From: a bacterium
Lineage (GTDB): Bacteria > Bacteroidota > Rhodothermia > Balneolales > M1805
NCBI GenBank assembly: GCA_006226965.1
Contig: SBGQ01000073.1
Location: 1-59,018 of the forward strand
Direction of reading: 5' to 3'
Length of the DNA stretch: 59,018 bases
Both the position numbers and the translations under genes were made by a program. Shown in pieces: positions 51,018-59,018 of this stretch. Position 1 is the stretch's first letter; each line of letters begins with the position of its first letter. The notes under the pieces were generated by a model. The model worked only from the letters and a program-made list of their open reading frames with translations, was not told the origin of the DNA and ran no database searches.

Positions 51018-52206
51018 TGTAAACAAAACTTGATTTAAACGTATTTACATCAACTGGAATAGCCTTGTTTTGGAAATTTATACGGTTGATTTTATCAATA
51101 CGAATTTGGATTTGAGCTGCAATCATATTTCTTCCCATTGCATCTAGAGCTGAAAAAATGTAGATATCTTCATTTTTGGCTCTACCTTTTGTATTGAAAA
51201 ACTCTTTCAATGTTTGGGAATCTAATGTTGTTTGCTCTGGTGCTAATCCTCTTTTACCAATTTCAATAGTTACTTCATCTAAACGATATCTTGCATCTTT
51301 TGGGAAATCTTTCACAAAAGATTCATCTGGTCGAATTACTAATTCAAAGTATTCTTGATAGCCTAATAAATCTGAAGAACTTAGAAATTGTGTATTGTTT
51401 TCTAATCTAATACCAGCTACAGGAGATGGTGTTGGTTTAATTCTAAAACCTTTTTTGTCAATTTCTCTTACCTGTCCATCTGGTGTTCTTGCACTAACGG
51501 TTATTACTGTTGTATCACCCTTTGGTGACCATGTAATTGTATTACCATTTACATTTAATCCGGAAGATCTATCTGAAAGAACCAACTGCGTCGGATCGTA
51601 TCCAATTGCATTGAAGCGTAGAGAATTTTCACACTCAGCAATTAATGAAGGAACCGAATTTGACTGTACCTCAACAAAAGGTTTAAAAACAGTAAATGAC
51701 TCTTCTATATCTTTTTCAAAACCTTTTCCACCAATTGTCTTCGCACTTACCTTGGCCTTGAACGAAAATGTTTTTGTCATTTCTGTTCCCATTTGAGCAC
51801 GTAAAACTTCTGTATCTAAAAAGAATTTTGCCTCTAACGTGTCGTAATAAATACCTTTTACCGAGTTAGATTCATCGATAAGCACATGTGGTTTGAACAT
51901 CATTTTTGCATTATGATCTTCTTCTGCTTTTTCGCCACCAGCATGTTCACCTTCTTTTATAGCTTCTAACGCCGCTTTTTGTTCTTCAGAAGGCTTAAGT
52001 TCATATAAAATATTTGCTTCAAATCTATCACCTAGAGGTACCGTCTTATTTTTTGCGACAGCATAAGCCTCTAAATTATCCGATTTAATTACCAACGCAT
52101 CTGGATTAATGTCAAAAGTTGACATTGCGTAACCTAAAATTGGTAAATATAGAGCCGTCATAATATTAAGACGCATTCCTACGGCTCCACCGCCACCACC
52201 TGCCAT
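51007..52206 (-). CDS. gldM: T9SS motor stator protein GldM, shortened N-terminal domain
   Basis: 399 aa. Position between gldL and gldN and motifs identify it: MAGGGGGAVGMRLNIMTALY has a TM helix near 12-30, then NKTVPLGDRFEANILYE (the family's plGdxYEA strand after the helical domain), and later GMNVNG-type immunoglobulin-like domains (SFTVFKPFVEVQSNSVPSLI; NSLRFNAIGYDPTQLVLSDR). Usual GldM/PorM is about 515 aa, with a helical bundle of roughly 190 residues between the TM and this strand; here only about 25 residues separate them. GldL-GldM is the proton-driven T9SS motor. The shortening is discussed as a finding. Confidence 0.82.
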   Translation of the reverse strand: MAGGGGGAVGMRLNIMTALYLPILGYAMSTFDINPDALVIKSDNLEAYAVAKNKTVPLGDRFEANILYELKPSEEQKAALEAIKEGEHAGGEKAEEDHNAKMMFKPHVLIDESNSVKGIYYDTLEAKFFLDTEVLRAQMGTEMTKTFSFKAKVSAKTIGGKGFEKDIEESFTVFKPFVEVQSNSVPSLIAECENSLRFNAIGYDPTQLVLSDRSSGLNVNGNTITWSPKGDTTVITVSARTPDGQVREIDKKGFRIKPTPSPVAGIRLENNTQFLSSSDLLGYQEYFELVIRPDESFVKDFPKDARYRLDEVTIEIGKRGLAPEQTTLDSQTLKEFFNTKGRAKNEDIYIFSALDAMGRNMIAAQIQIRIDKINRINFQNKAIPVDVNTFKSSFVYNAR

Positions 52207-52247
52207 AATCTAATTTCTTTTAAATGTTAATGGTTAATTGGTTTTGG

Positions 52248-52967
52248 TTAATTCGTAACCGAATTAAAGTTTTTGAAACGAGAAGCCAACTTCTTCATTT
52301 CTTCTTCAAATGTTTTTAGTTCATTATTTGCACTAGCCAGTCGTTCTGAAACTGAGGATGCATTATCAGACAAACCAGCCGCATTCAATTTCTCTAATGC
52401 TCCAAAAGTATCATTCATTGATTTAATTTTTCCACTTAAATCTGACAATGAAGAAGCAACGTCTAAAATTTTTGAATTAACTGTATTTGTTTCGCTTAAC
52501 AAGTTTCTTGTTTTTTCAACATCAGAAACTAACAGTTTTGAAAGCTCACTCATTTTGTCATCAAGTTGTGATGCTACTTTCTCTTCAATTAAATCTTTTA
52601 ATGAATCAGGAAGTTGCATATTAACAACAATTCCACCATGCTCATGAGCAGTTTCTTCTTCGCCTTCAGCTTGATCTTGTTCATCAGGATAAACTTCAAT
52701 AAAAGCATCTCCTTTCATAAAACCCATGATTATAAATACAATTGCCTCACCCAAGAACCCGATTGGCATGAATATATCATATAAAGCCACACCTGTTTCT
52801 GGGCTTACCATTCCCCAGAAAGGTTTCTTCCAAATTTTTAATAACACTCCAAATACTGCCGCTGCACCAAACAAACCAACAAAAAATGAGTCTAGTTTGA
52901 ATTTGCGGTATGTAAAATAAATCGGAAGATTCTTTGGACGGTATTTGCTTTCTAAGCTTGAACTCAT
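52248..52967 (-). CDS. gldL: T9SS motor protein GldL
   Basis: 239 aa inner-membrane protein. Two TM segments: FFVGLFGAAAVFGVLLKIW (about 28-46) and DIFMPIGFLGEAIVFIIMGF (about 64-83), the second with the conserved Glu74 thought to carry protons. The charged region between them and the long coiled-coil C-terminus (about 115-239) are typical. Forms the rotary motor with GldM. Start ATG at 52967, 95 bp after gldK and 41 bp before gldM. Confidence 0.92.
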   Translation of the reverse strand: MSSSLESKYRPKNLPIYFTYRKFKLDSFFVGLFGAAAVFGVLLKIWKKPFWGMVSPETGVALYDIFMPIGFLGEAIVFIIMGFMKGDAFIEVYPDEQDQAEGEEETAHEHGGIVVNMQLPDSLKDLIEEKVASQLDDKMSELSKLLVSDVEKTRNLLSETNTVNSKILDVASSLSDLSGKIKSMNDTFGALEKLNAAGLSDNASSVSERLASANNELKTFEEEMKKLASRFKNFNSVTN

Positions 52968-53062
52968 GGTTCGACTCCCTAGGCTTAATCGGTTAAATTG
53001 TTTATAAATTTAGTGGCTAAATAAAGAATTCGAGTGCAAAGAGTCAATGCTTAAGCTAAAGT

Positions 53063-55030
53063 TTAACGAAATCTTTTCGTTACACTCTTAGCACAGCGAA
53101 ATCCTACAAATGGTGTACCTACTGATGCATCCTGAAAGTTCCTAACTCCAACACCAATAAAGAAAGCAGTAGATTGCCAAGACCCACCTCGGTGAATTCT
53201 TCTCGGCTCTCTAATATTACTATATGATGGTGAAACAAAGTTTGCAGTTCCAACATTTTGAAGTACAACATAACTTGGATTCCATGAGTCTAAAACCCAC
53301 TCGCTAATATTACCGGAAACGTTGTGCAAGCCAAAATCATTTGGTTGATAAGAATCAACAGGAGCCATAATTGGATAACCGTCGGCATCATAAACACCTC
53401 GCTCTTGTTTAAAATTGGCTCTATACTTTCCAGTTTTTGTCTGAACATCTAATCCATCCCAAGGATATACTCTACCACTAACACCACTACGTGCTGCATA
53501 CTCCCACTCAGATTCTGTAAGTAGTCTTTTACCTGCCCAAGCAGCAAATAATTTTGCCTGAAACCAACTTACACAAACAACAGGCCGATCATTATAGAAC
53601 GGATCATAAAAGTAAATATTCCAAGGCACTACCTCATCGAGTCCCATTTTTACCCACGCTAAACTATCTGGCATCAAGTCATCAACGGTTGTAATAGCAG
53701 GTGCACTTACATAATCAGATAGATTCTCTAAACCTGCTTTTATGAGCAATTCTGAAATAGTTGGTCTTGTTCCATAACTAGGAACAGGTATAGCTGGGTT
53801 AGTTTGCGGAGGGGCCTGCATTGCACCCATAGCAATCAAAAATGTTCTGTACTGTTCATTAGTAACTTCATACTTATCAACCATAAATGGGTTTATTGTA
53901 ATTCGTTTTCTACCCTGAACTTGAATATTTAATTCATCGACAGATGTTAAACCAATAATATAGCTTCCACCAGGAACTTCCACCATATCCGTCTCTAAGT
54001 CGCTATCGGCTAAACGCACTCTACGCTGAATCGTTTTGGAGGCCAATTCATTAAAACGCACACCCGGGGTATCATAGAGAAGTATCTTATCACTCATAAT
54101 GCGCTGCAATTCTCTAAGATCTTCGTCACTTGTAACTAAGTTTGCGATATTTTGAATTCTTTCGATTTTTGCAACTGTTTTTCTATCAACCTTTACAATT
54201 CTTCTTTCGGTTTCCATTGAACTTGCAGCATCATTATTCAATGGATATTGCAACCCAAAAGTTAACATTGTCATGGCGTCATTTTGTGCGGCCCCATTAT
54301 TCACCGCCTCGGAAGTATTATCAAAATAATCATTTAAGAAATACATGTAACTGTATTCTAAAAAGAATCTGTTATTCCCAGAAAAGGCCGTAGAATATCT
54401 TACACCTGCTTTTCCTGCAAAAATAAAATTTGAATATGCGCTAGCTTCACTAGCATTCCGAGTAAACGTTAAATCAACTAAATAATATGGTTTACTTTCT
54501 CCAACAGCATCCCTAATTGTACCAACACCATCAATAAAACCATCTGTTTCTGGATTATGAAAATAACCCGAGACTACAAAAAATGGTTCAAATGAGGTGC
54601 TTTGAGATATCATGTATTCAAAAGACGCACCTAAGTATGCGCCGAATGCAGTATTATTCACATTTATTGGAACTAGACCTTGGTTATTCCCTAGCCCACC
54701 ATTTGTTGCTATTGCATTTGGATTGGTCAATGCATTGGAATAATGCTTAATTAACTCTATCCCAAACATGTATCGCACTTTATAATCTGCCCCTCTTAAT
54801 GATGCGATTGGCTTATTAAATCCAACCCCTACATGAAAACCATTAACAGGAAAAGGAACACCCTGTAAATCTGCCTCGCCGTTTAAACCTGTATCAAAAT
54901 CTCCATGAAATGAATTGATTCCTAATCGAATCTGTAATTCGGCATCATCCCAATAACCTTGCGCATAAGCGTCAAGGCTTGAAGAAACTACTAAAAATGC
55001 TAACAGGACTACTGTAATTGAATGCTTCAT
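53063..55030 (-). CDS. gldK: GldK-like T9SS protein fused to an N-terminal beta-barrel domain
   Basis: 655 aa from the ATG at 55030, which begins a signal peptide cleaved after AYAQ (residue 24). Residues 25-265 look like an outer-membrane barrel (AELQIRLGINSFHGDF; FNKPIASLRGADYKVRYMFG; RFFLEYSYMYFLNDYF; MLTFGLQYPLNN). A helical linker (280-335) leads to the GldK/FGE-sulfatase domain (about 345-655) with DMVEVPGGSYIIGLTS, INPFMVDKYEVTNEQY, VCVSWFQAKLFAAWAGKRLL, NVSGNISEWVLDSW and HRGGSWQS. GldK/PorK is normally a lipoprotein of about 460-490 aa; here there is no lipobox and the barrel is extra. First core gene of the T9SS operon. Confidence 0.83.
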   Translation of the reverse strand: MKHSITVVLLAFLVVSSSLDAYAQGYWDDAELQIRLGINSFHGDFDTGLNGEADLQGVPFPVNGFHVGVGFNKPIASLRGADYKVRYMFGIELIKHYSNALTNPNAIATNGGLGNNQGLVPINVNNTAFGAYLGASFEYMISQSTSFEPFFVVSGYFHNPETDGFIDGVGTIRDAVGESKPYYLVDLTFTRNASEASAYSNFIFAGKAGVRYSTAFSGNNRFFLEYSYMYFLNDYFDNTSEAVNNGAAQNDAMTMLTFGLQYPLNNDAASSMETERRIVKVDRKTVAKIERIQNIANLVTSDEDLRELQRIMSDKILLYDTPGVRFNELASKTIQRRVRLADSDLETDMVEVPGGSYIIGLTSVDELNIQVQGRKRITINPFMVDKYEVTNEQYRTFLIAMGAMQAPPQTNPAIPVPSYGTRPTISELLIKAGLENLSDYVSAPAITTVDDLMPDSLAWVKMGLDEVVPWNIYFYDPFYNDRPVVCVSWFQAKLFAAWAGKRLLTESEWEYAARSGVSGRVYPWDGLDVQTKTGKYRANFKQERGVYDADGYPIMAPVDSYQPNDFGLHNVSGNISEWVLDSWNPSYVVLQNVGTANFVSPSYSNIREPRRIHRGGSWQSTAFFIGVGVRNFQDASVGTPFVGFRCAKSVTKRFR

Positions 55031-55155
55031 CAAATGAAAACTTATTCTTGTGTAATTCAACATATTAATCAAAGCATATGCCAAGGTGAAAACTAACTTG
55101 GATTATGATTAGCCGAAAATGTTCCTTATCAAGTAATTAGTTTACTTAAAAAGCC

Positions 55156-55208
55156 AAAATTAAGTTATTTCTGACAAAATCAAAATTAACTTACTATAAC
55201 TTAATTTT
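55156..55208. repeat. 13-bp inverted repeat between the unknown secreted gene and gldK
   Basis: AAAATTAAGTTAT (55156-55168) and ATAACTTAATTTT (55196-55208) are perfect reverse complements with a 27-nt loop. The stem is entirely A/T except one pair. It may end the upstream gene's transcript on the minus strand (a T-rich tract follows, GGCTTTTTAAG), or bind a dimer near gldK. Confidence 0.5.
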
Positions 55209-55214
55209 TTGTTT

Positions 55215-56180
55215 CTAATTTCTTTCTAAGAGTACTTTTTCAGGGTCAATTTTATTCTCCGGGTTTAAATCAAATCTAAAGTCAACCTGATAGGTTGGGT
55301 CTGTAAATGTTCTTAAATCTTTCAAATTAATCAGTAAAACAAGTGTCCGATTTTCCCAAATGTCAACATTATTTACTTTCCGGGGAAATTTTAAAGTGAC
55401 TCGCCTTTGGTACCATGGAACAAACTCGGTTATCATTGAATATAGGGGTTGTAGCTGAATTTCTAATGGTTCAACAATAATTTCGTTGGAACTTAATTTT
55501 ATGGAGAACATTTCTTCTGATAATTCTGTTGATGCGATATATAGTGATCGAACATCAACCACAACCTCTATTGTTTTGGAAAAATATTCTTTCTGCCTCT
55601 TCTGGTAGGCATCAATTTCCGATTCACTAATAAAACGTTGTTCTTTTTGTTCGAGAAATTCTGCCTGTAGTAACGGCAATGACCTAACATATACTTCTGT
55701 TCTATAATTTCGGGGACCTATTTGAACAGACATAATTGATTTTTTTTGCAATTGCTTAAATGTTGTTTTGAAATATTTTTCGATTGCTAAATAGTGATTC
55801 GAATTTACCAATGCCGAATCTGTCACTGTTAACGTCATACCATCGGGAAGAGGGACGAATACACGCTTTCTCGCTGATACATTTATAGCTGCCCTTGGGG
55901 CAGCTTTCATCAAACTATCTCTCCTTAATGAATCTTTCCTCGCTCTGTACAACGAATCCTGGATTAATGAATCCAATAGAAAACTTTCATTTGATATAAA
56001 TATCATTGAATCATTTCTAATTGCAGACGAATCAACTTTATTGATTATTAAAGAATCCGGTTTGGGTTCTGTATTTTTAGTGGTATCGTTTGATTGCGCC
56101 AGAAGCTGATTCGTAAGAAAAACCTGAATGCTTATCCCAAAAGTAAAAGTGAGTATTCTTAGGATATGTTTTAAATCCAT
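55215..56180 (-). CDS. secreted protein of unknown function next to T9SS operon
   Basis: 321 aa. Signal peptide (LKHILRILTFTFGISIQVFL...LLAQ). The early mature part is Asp/Ser/Arg-rich with a repeating SLIQDSLYRARKDSLRRDSL pattern (about 70-90), often found in T9SS/gliding-associated proteins. The rest is a beta-rich domain (RKRVFVPLPDGMTLTVTDSA; TIEVVVDVRSLYIASTELSE; YQRRVTLKFPRKVNNVDIWE; LVLLINLKDLRTF). No family recognised. Same strand as gldK, 184 bp upstream of it, and divergent from an ECF sigma factor. It may be an unassigned T9SS component; that is inference from position only. Confidence 0.65.
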   Translation of the reverse strand: MDLKHILRILTFTFGISIQVFLTNQLLAQSNDTTKNTEPKPDSLIINKVDSSAIRNDSMIFISNESFLLDSLIQDSLYRARKDSLRRDSLMKAAPRAAINVSARKRVFVPLPDGMTLTVTDSALVNSNHYLAIEKYFKTTFKQLQKKSIMSVQIGPRNYRTEVYVRSLPLLQAEFLEQKEQRFISESEIDAYQKRQKEYFSKTIEVVVDVRSLYIASTELSEEMFSIKLSSNEIIVEPLEIQLQPLYSMITEFVPWYQRRVTLKFPRKVNNVDIWENRTLVLLINLKDLRTFTDPTYQVDFRFDLNPENKIDPEKVLLERN

Positions 56181-56252
56181 CAATTTGATATCAATCAGCT
56201 AGTTAGTATCTTCTAATTTCATAAGCGCTCTAAAAAAGCTACCAAAAATTAC

Positions 56253-56822
56253 ATGCAAATTTTAAGTGAATTTGAAAAAAAGAAACAAGTTGATTTCAAA
56301 AATGAAATATTACCTCATTTAGATTCACTTTATAATTTCGCATTACGACTCACCAATGACCACCACGAGTCTGAAGACTTGATTCAAGACACCCTCGTCA
56401 AAGCCTATCGTTTTTTTGATAGTTATGAAAAAGGAACTTACGCGAAAGCATGGCTTTTTAGGATTCTCAAAAATTCATTCATAAACAGATATAGGAAAGC
56501 ATCAAAAAGTCCTGACCAGGTCGATTATGATGAAATAGCTTCTTTTTATGAAACAATTAGAAGTGAGCAATCCGATACTACAGATTATCAGGAAATTCTT
56601 TTTCGAGAGCAACTTGGCGATGAAGTTAGTTTAGCTTTAAAAAAACTTCCAGAAGATTTCAGAACAGTGGTTGTCCTTTGTGATATTGACGGATTCACAT
56701 ACGAGGAAACGGCTAACATGCTTGATGTCCCGATTGGAACAATACGAAGTCGATTACACCGTGGAAGAAGTTTACTTCGATCGATACTTCAAGATTATGC
56801 TATGAAACGAGGGTATTCCTGA
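56253..56822 (+). CDS. ECF RNA polymerase sigma factor
   Basis: 189 aa. Sigma-70 region 2: LDSLYNFALRLTNDHHESED, LIQDTLVKAYRFFDSYEKGT, AKAWLFRILKNSFINRYRK. Region 4: EVSLALKKLPEDFRTVVVLC, DIDGFTYEETANMLDVPIGT, IRSRLHRGRSLLRSIL. No region 1 or 3, so group 4 (ECF). It starts 72 bp from the divergent secreted gene next to gldK, and its stop is 3 bp from that of a convergent sensor kinase. A partner anti-sigma factor is not obvious; a membrane TPR protein nearby is a candidate. Confidence 0.9.
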   Translation: MQILSEFEKKKQVDFKNEILPHLDSLYNFALRLTNDHHESEDLIQDTLVKAYRFFDSYEKGTYAKAWLFRILKNSFINRYRKASKSPDQVDYDEIASFYETIRSEQSDTTDYQEILFREQLGDEVSLALKKLPEDFRTVVVLCDIDGFTYEETANMLDVPIGTIRSRLHRGRSLLRSILQDYAMKRGYS

Positions 56823-56825
56823 ACA

Positions 56826-58109
56826 CTAACTACATTTTAAAACAATCTGAAATTCACTCCCCTTTCCAAACTCAGACCATTTTAATTGTACTTTTCCTTC
56901 GTGATATTCCTCAACAATTCTCCTTGTTAAACTCAAACCTAACCCCCAACCACGTTTTTTGGTACTAAATCCGGGTTTAAAAATCTGATCTAAATTTCTC
57001 TTTTCGATACCCTTACCAGTGTCTTCAATACTAATGTAAACGTCTTTTTCAATCTGTTTGCTTGTTACCTTTACATATGAACCGTCTTGATTGGGTACTA
57101 TTGCATCAATTGCATTTTTTACAATGTTTTCCAAAGCCCATTCAAATAACTCTGCATTTAACGGGAGTTTTGTGCTTGTATCAATCTCACGAATTAGTTT
57201 AACACCTTTATTAAGTCTCGGAATTCTTGGCTCTAAATAATCCAAAACCTGATGAATGATGGGTTCTAAGCGTTGCTCTTTTAATTCAGGCAAAGAACCA
57301 ATTTTATTAAATCTATCTGCTACTTTTTGAATTCTATCCGTGTCTTTATTTAACTCAAACATTATTTCCTGCGCCTGCTCTTTACTCAATTCCGTCTCTT
57401 TTAGTAGTGTAATCCAACCATATAAACTTGAAAGTGGTGTCCCTAGTTGATGTGCTGCTTCTTTAGCCATACCAACCCATAAGTTCGATTGCTCGTTTGC
57501 TTTGGCGGTAGACCAACTGTAATAAGCCATTCCTATTAATAATGCCAAAAACGACAACTGTATAAACGGGAAATATTTGAGTAGCTTTATTGTATCGCTC
57601 TCACCATAATAAACGTATTGTACTTCGCTACTAGACTCGTTTCCAACTTTAATTTTTATGGGTTGATTTAACTCACTGAATTCAACAACCAACTCCTCAT
57701 TAATTTTACCGCCCTCTATATTTCTAGTATAAAGAATATTTCCGGTTGAGTCCGTAACCAAAGAAGGTACTTCAAATCGGTTTTTTATGATTATTTCTGT
57801 CGCTACAAAATCTAATGCCGAATTTGCCAACTCAGCATCAACTCGTTGTAAACTACGTATCCATCTCGTTTTTTCAGCTCGATTTAATTGATTGTTAGCC
57901 TCAAGTTCACTGTATATAGATTGTAGATCTTCCCTAATTTCTACATGCTGAGGGATACCATTATATTCAATTGCTTTCGCCCATAATTCAATACTGCTTT
58001 TTTCTTTATCTCTTAATGTGTTTAGCAAATAATAATTATACGTAATTGTTGAAGTAGCAATTACAAGTAAAAAAATGGTGATGTATAATTTTGAGCTTAT
58101 TGAACCCAA
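56826..58109 (-). CDS. orphan membrane sensor histidine kinase
   Basis: 427 aa. It starts with TTG at 58109; no ATG is available before TM1 (LYITIFLLVIATSTITYNYY, about 8-27). A periplasmic sensor domain (about 28-175), TM2 (FPFIQLSFLALLIGMAYYSW), then the HisKA box EAAHQLGTPLSSLYGW with the phosphorylatable His, an N box (ENIVKNAIDAI), G1 (DTGKGIE), and G2 (KRGWGLGLSLTRRI). No response regulator is adjacent. The family is widespread in Bacteroidota. Converges on the ECF sigma gene with three bases between stops. Confidence 0.88.
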   Translation of the reverse strand: MGSISSKLYITIFLLVIATSTITYNYYLLNTLRDKEKSSIELWAKAIEYNGIPQHVEIREDLQSIYSELEANNQLNRAEKTRWIRSLQRVDAELANSALDFVATEIIIKNRFEVPSLVTDSTGNILYTRNIEGGKINEELVVEFSELNQPIKIKVGNESSSEVQYVYYGESDTIKLLKYFPFIQLSFLALLIGMAYYSWSTAKANEQSNLWVGMAKEAAHQLGTPLSSLYGWITLLKETELSKEQAQEIMFELNKDTDRIQKVADRFNKIGSLPELKEQRLEPIIHQVLDYLEPRIPRLNKGVKLIREIDTSTKLPLNAELFEWALENIVKNAIDAIVPNQDGSYVKVTSKQIEKDVYISIEDTGKGIEKRNLDQIFKPGFSTKKRGWGLGLSLTRRIVEEYHEGKVQLKWSEFGKGSEFQIVLKCS

Positions 58110-58159
58110 GCTATTTGGTTAAATTTATAGATGGGTGGATAGTATGCATTTTTTTGAGA

Positions 58160-58939
58160 CTAATTTTCTTCATATTCAAAATCATCATCAAATGTGTGGA
58201 ATTTTAACTTTTGATCTAGCTCTTTAATTAAAATAAATGCTCTTTTTCTCATTGCTAAGTTCATTGAATACATTTGTATTGCTGTTTCTCTGGCTTTTTC
58301 AAGCTGATTCAAATTAATTTGATTATGCGCTATAAACCACATTGCCTTTTCAACAACATATTCATCATCAGAAACCAGAGATTTTGATTTTTCAAACTGT
58401 TCTAAAGATTGCTCAAATTTACCGTCGTTATATGATAAAATCCCCAAGTTGTAATATGCCAAACCTGCTTTTGAGGATTCAGGAGATTTTTGAATCAGTT
58501 CACTTAACAACTCTTTTGCCTTAGATTTTTTTCCATCTATTATTGCTTTAATACCCAATGTTAAGAGTGAATCTTCTTCACTAAAATACTTTCCTGATGA
58601 ACGAGTAATATTTGCTCCTTCTAAATCCATCAAATCAATTTTCAATAAACTAACTTGGTGTGCATCTCGGTTGATTTTAATTAATAAACCACCACTAATG
58701 CTCAGCAAAACGATTGCAGCAGCAGAAATCCAATAGCTCAATCGTGTAACTTTTTCTTTAGCTGGTTTAGTATCTCTCATTTCGCGCTCCAGCATAACTT
58801 TTTTAACACCAGCAACCGTTTTCATGTATTCAAACAGTTCACTATCAGTTAATGCCAATGCCCAAAGTTGATCTAATTCCTTAGGGGTTGCCGATTCTGC
58901 AAGCCATTTATCTACTAATTCAATATTAAGTTGGTTCAT
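58160..58939 (-). CDS. membrane protein with TPR repeats, anti-sigma-like N-terminus
   Basis: 259 aa. A short N-terminal cytoplasmic part (LVDKWLAESATPKELDQLWA-type helices, about 1-60), one TM helix (YWISAAAIVLLSISGGLLI, about 69-88), and a periplasmic TPR part (about 125-220: LSELIQKSPESSKAGLAYYN; LGILSYNDGKFEQSLEQFEK). The N-terminus resembles the short helical sigma-binding region of some anti-sigma factors, but without a zinc motif, so the link to the ECF sigma factor is a guess. Start ATG at 58939; 50 bp upstream of the kinase gene on the same strand. Confidence 0.6.
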   Translation of the reverse strand: MNQLNIELVDKWLAESATPKELDQLWALALTDSELFEYMKTVAGVKKVMLEREMRDTKPAKEKVTRLSYWISAAAIVLLSISGGLLIKINRDAHQVSLLKIDLMDLEGANITRSSGKYFSEEDSLLTLGIKAIIDGKKSKAKELLSELIQKSPESSKAGLAYYNLGILSYNDGKFEQSLEQFEKSKSLVSDDEYVVEKAMWFIAHNQINLNQLEKARETAIQMYSMNLAMRKRAFILIKELDQKLKFHTFDDDFEYEEN

Positions 58940-59018
58940 TTTAAGCCTTTTAAATATCCTTATACACCAAAAAGACGCATCAACTTTAAAAACCTTACAC
59001 TTAGTTAAATATATTTAA

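Noticed and set aside
52273-52647. Open frames antisense to gldL, gldM, mlaF and other genes
   Set aside because: They mirror strong coding frames and lack recognisable motifs or ribosome sites; treated as shadows.
1-59018. Mobile elements, CRISPR array, tRNA or rRNA genes
   Set aside because: None seen on reading both strands; no transposase, integrase or repeat-spacer pattern. A covariance search would be needed to exclude small RNAs.

Overview
The window reads as ordinary core chromosome of a low-G+C member of the Bacteroidota (FCB) group. Two secreted proteins end in type IX secretion (T9SS) sorting domains with the 'NPFNPST' signature, and the T9SS core genes gldK, gldL, gldM, gldN and porQ are present. 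SecA is of the long Bacteroidota form. Ribosome binding sites are mostly not Shine-Dalgarno-like. The NPFNPST-type sorting domain together with the low G+C suggests the Balneolia/Rhodothermia or Ignavibacteria side rather than classical Flavobacteria; this placement is inference. I see no mobile element, prophage, CRISPR array, rRNA or tRNA.

Layout. 1-9 kb: a c-type cytochrome lipoprotein, acs, lpdA, a membrane zinc-ribbon protein, a GNAT/glycosyltransferase divergent pair, an outer-membrane protein and rmuC. 9-17 kb: a small membrane protein, a beta-barrel-like protein, a T9SS cargo protein, a persulfide dioxygenase-rhodanese (CstB-like) divergent from a GntR/HutC regulator with a palindromic operator between them, then rluD and comM. 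17-25 kb: a DUF4342 protein, a propeller-type sensor kinase with a LuxR-type response regulator, a degenerate polyphosphate-glucokinase-like protein, and secA. 25-30 kb: the rpmH-rnpA-yidD-yidC cluster with a perfect DnaA box upstream, followed by hslO and queA. 30-41 kb: gltX, an RluA-family synthase, trhO, a T9SS-exported metalloprotease with a dockerin-like segment, a WbqC-family protein, a cyclic-nucleotide-binding protein, an AI-2E-family permease, a fatty acid desaturase and a DUF2064 protein.

41-59 kb is envelope-dominated. It holds a PpiD/SurA-type foldase, a three-gene mlaE-mlaF-mlaD lipid-transport operon, and a five-gene operon porQ-aroC-(degenerate M28)-TPR-LysM/RlpA. Converging on it is the T9SS operon gldK-gldL-gldM-gldN. 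Upstream of gldK are an unrecognised secreted protein, a divergent ECF sigma factor, an orphan sensor kinase and a membrane TPR protein. The T9SS block is the most interesting part: GldK appears fused to an N-terminal outer-membrane barrel and has no lipoprotein signal, GldM appears to lack much of its N-terminal helical domain, and an unknown secreted protein sits just upstream. Two other proteins (ROK-like and M28-like) have lost most recognisable catalytic residues.

Nothing was computed beyond reading the sequence and the translations. Family assignments are from recognised motifs and coordinates are as read.
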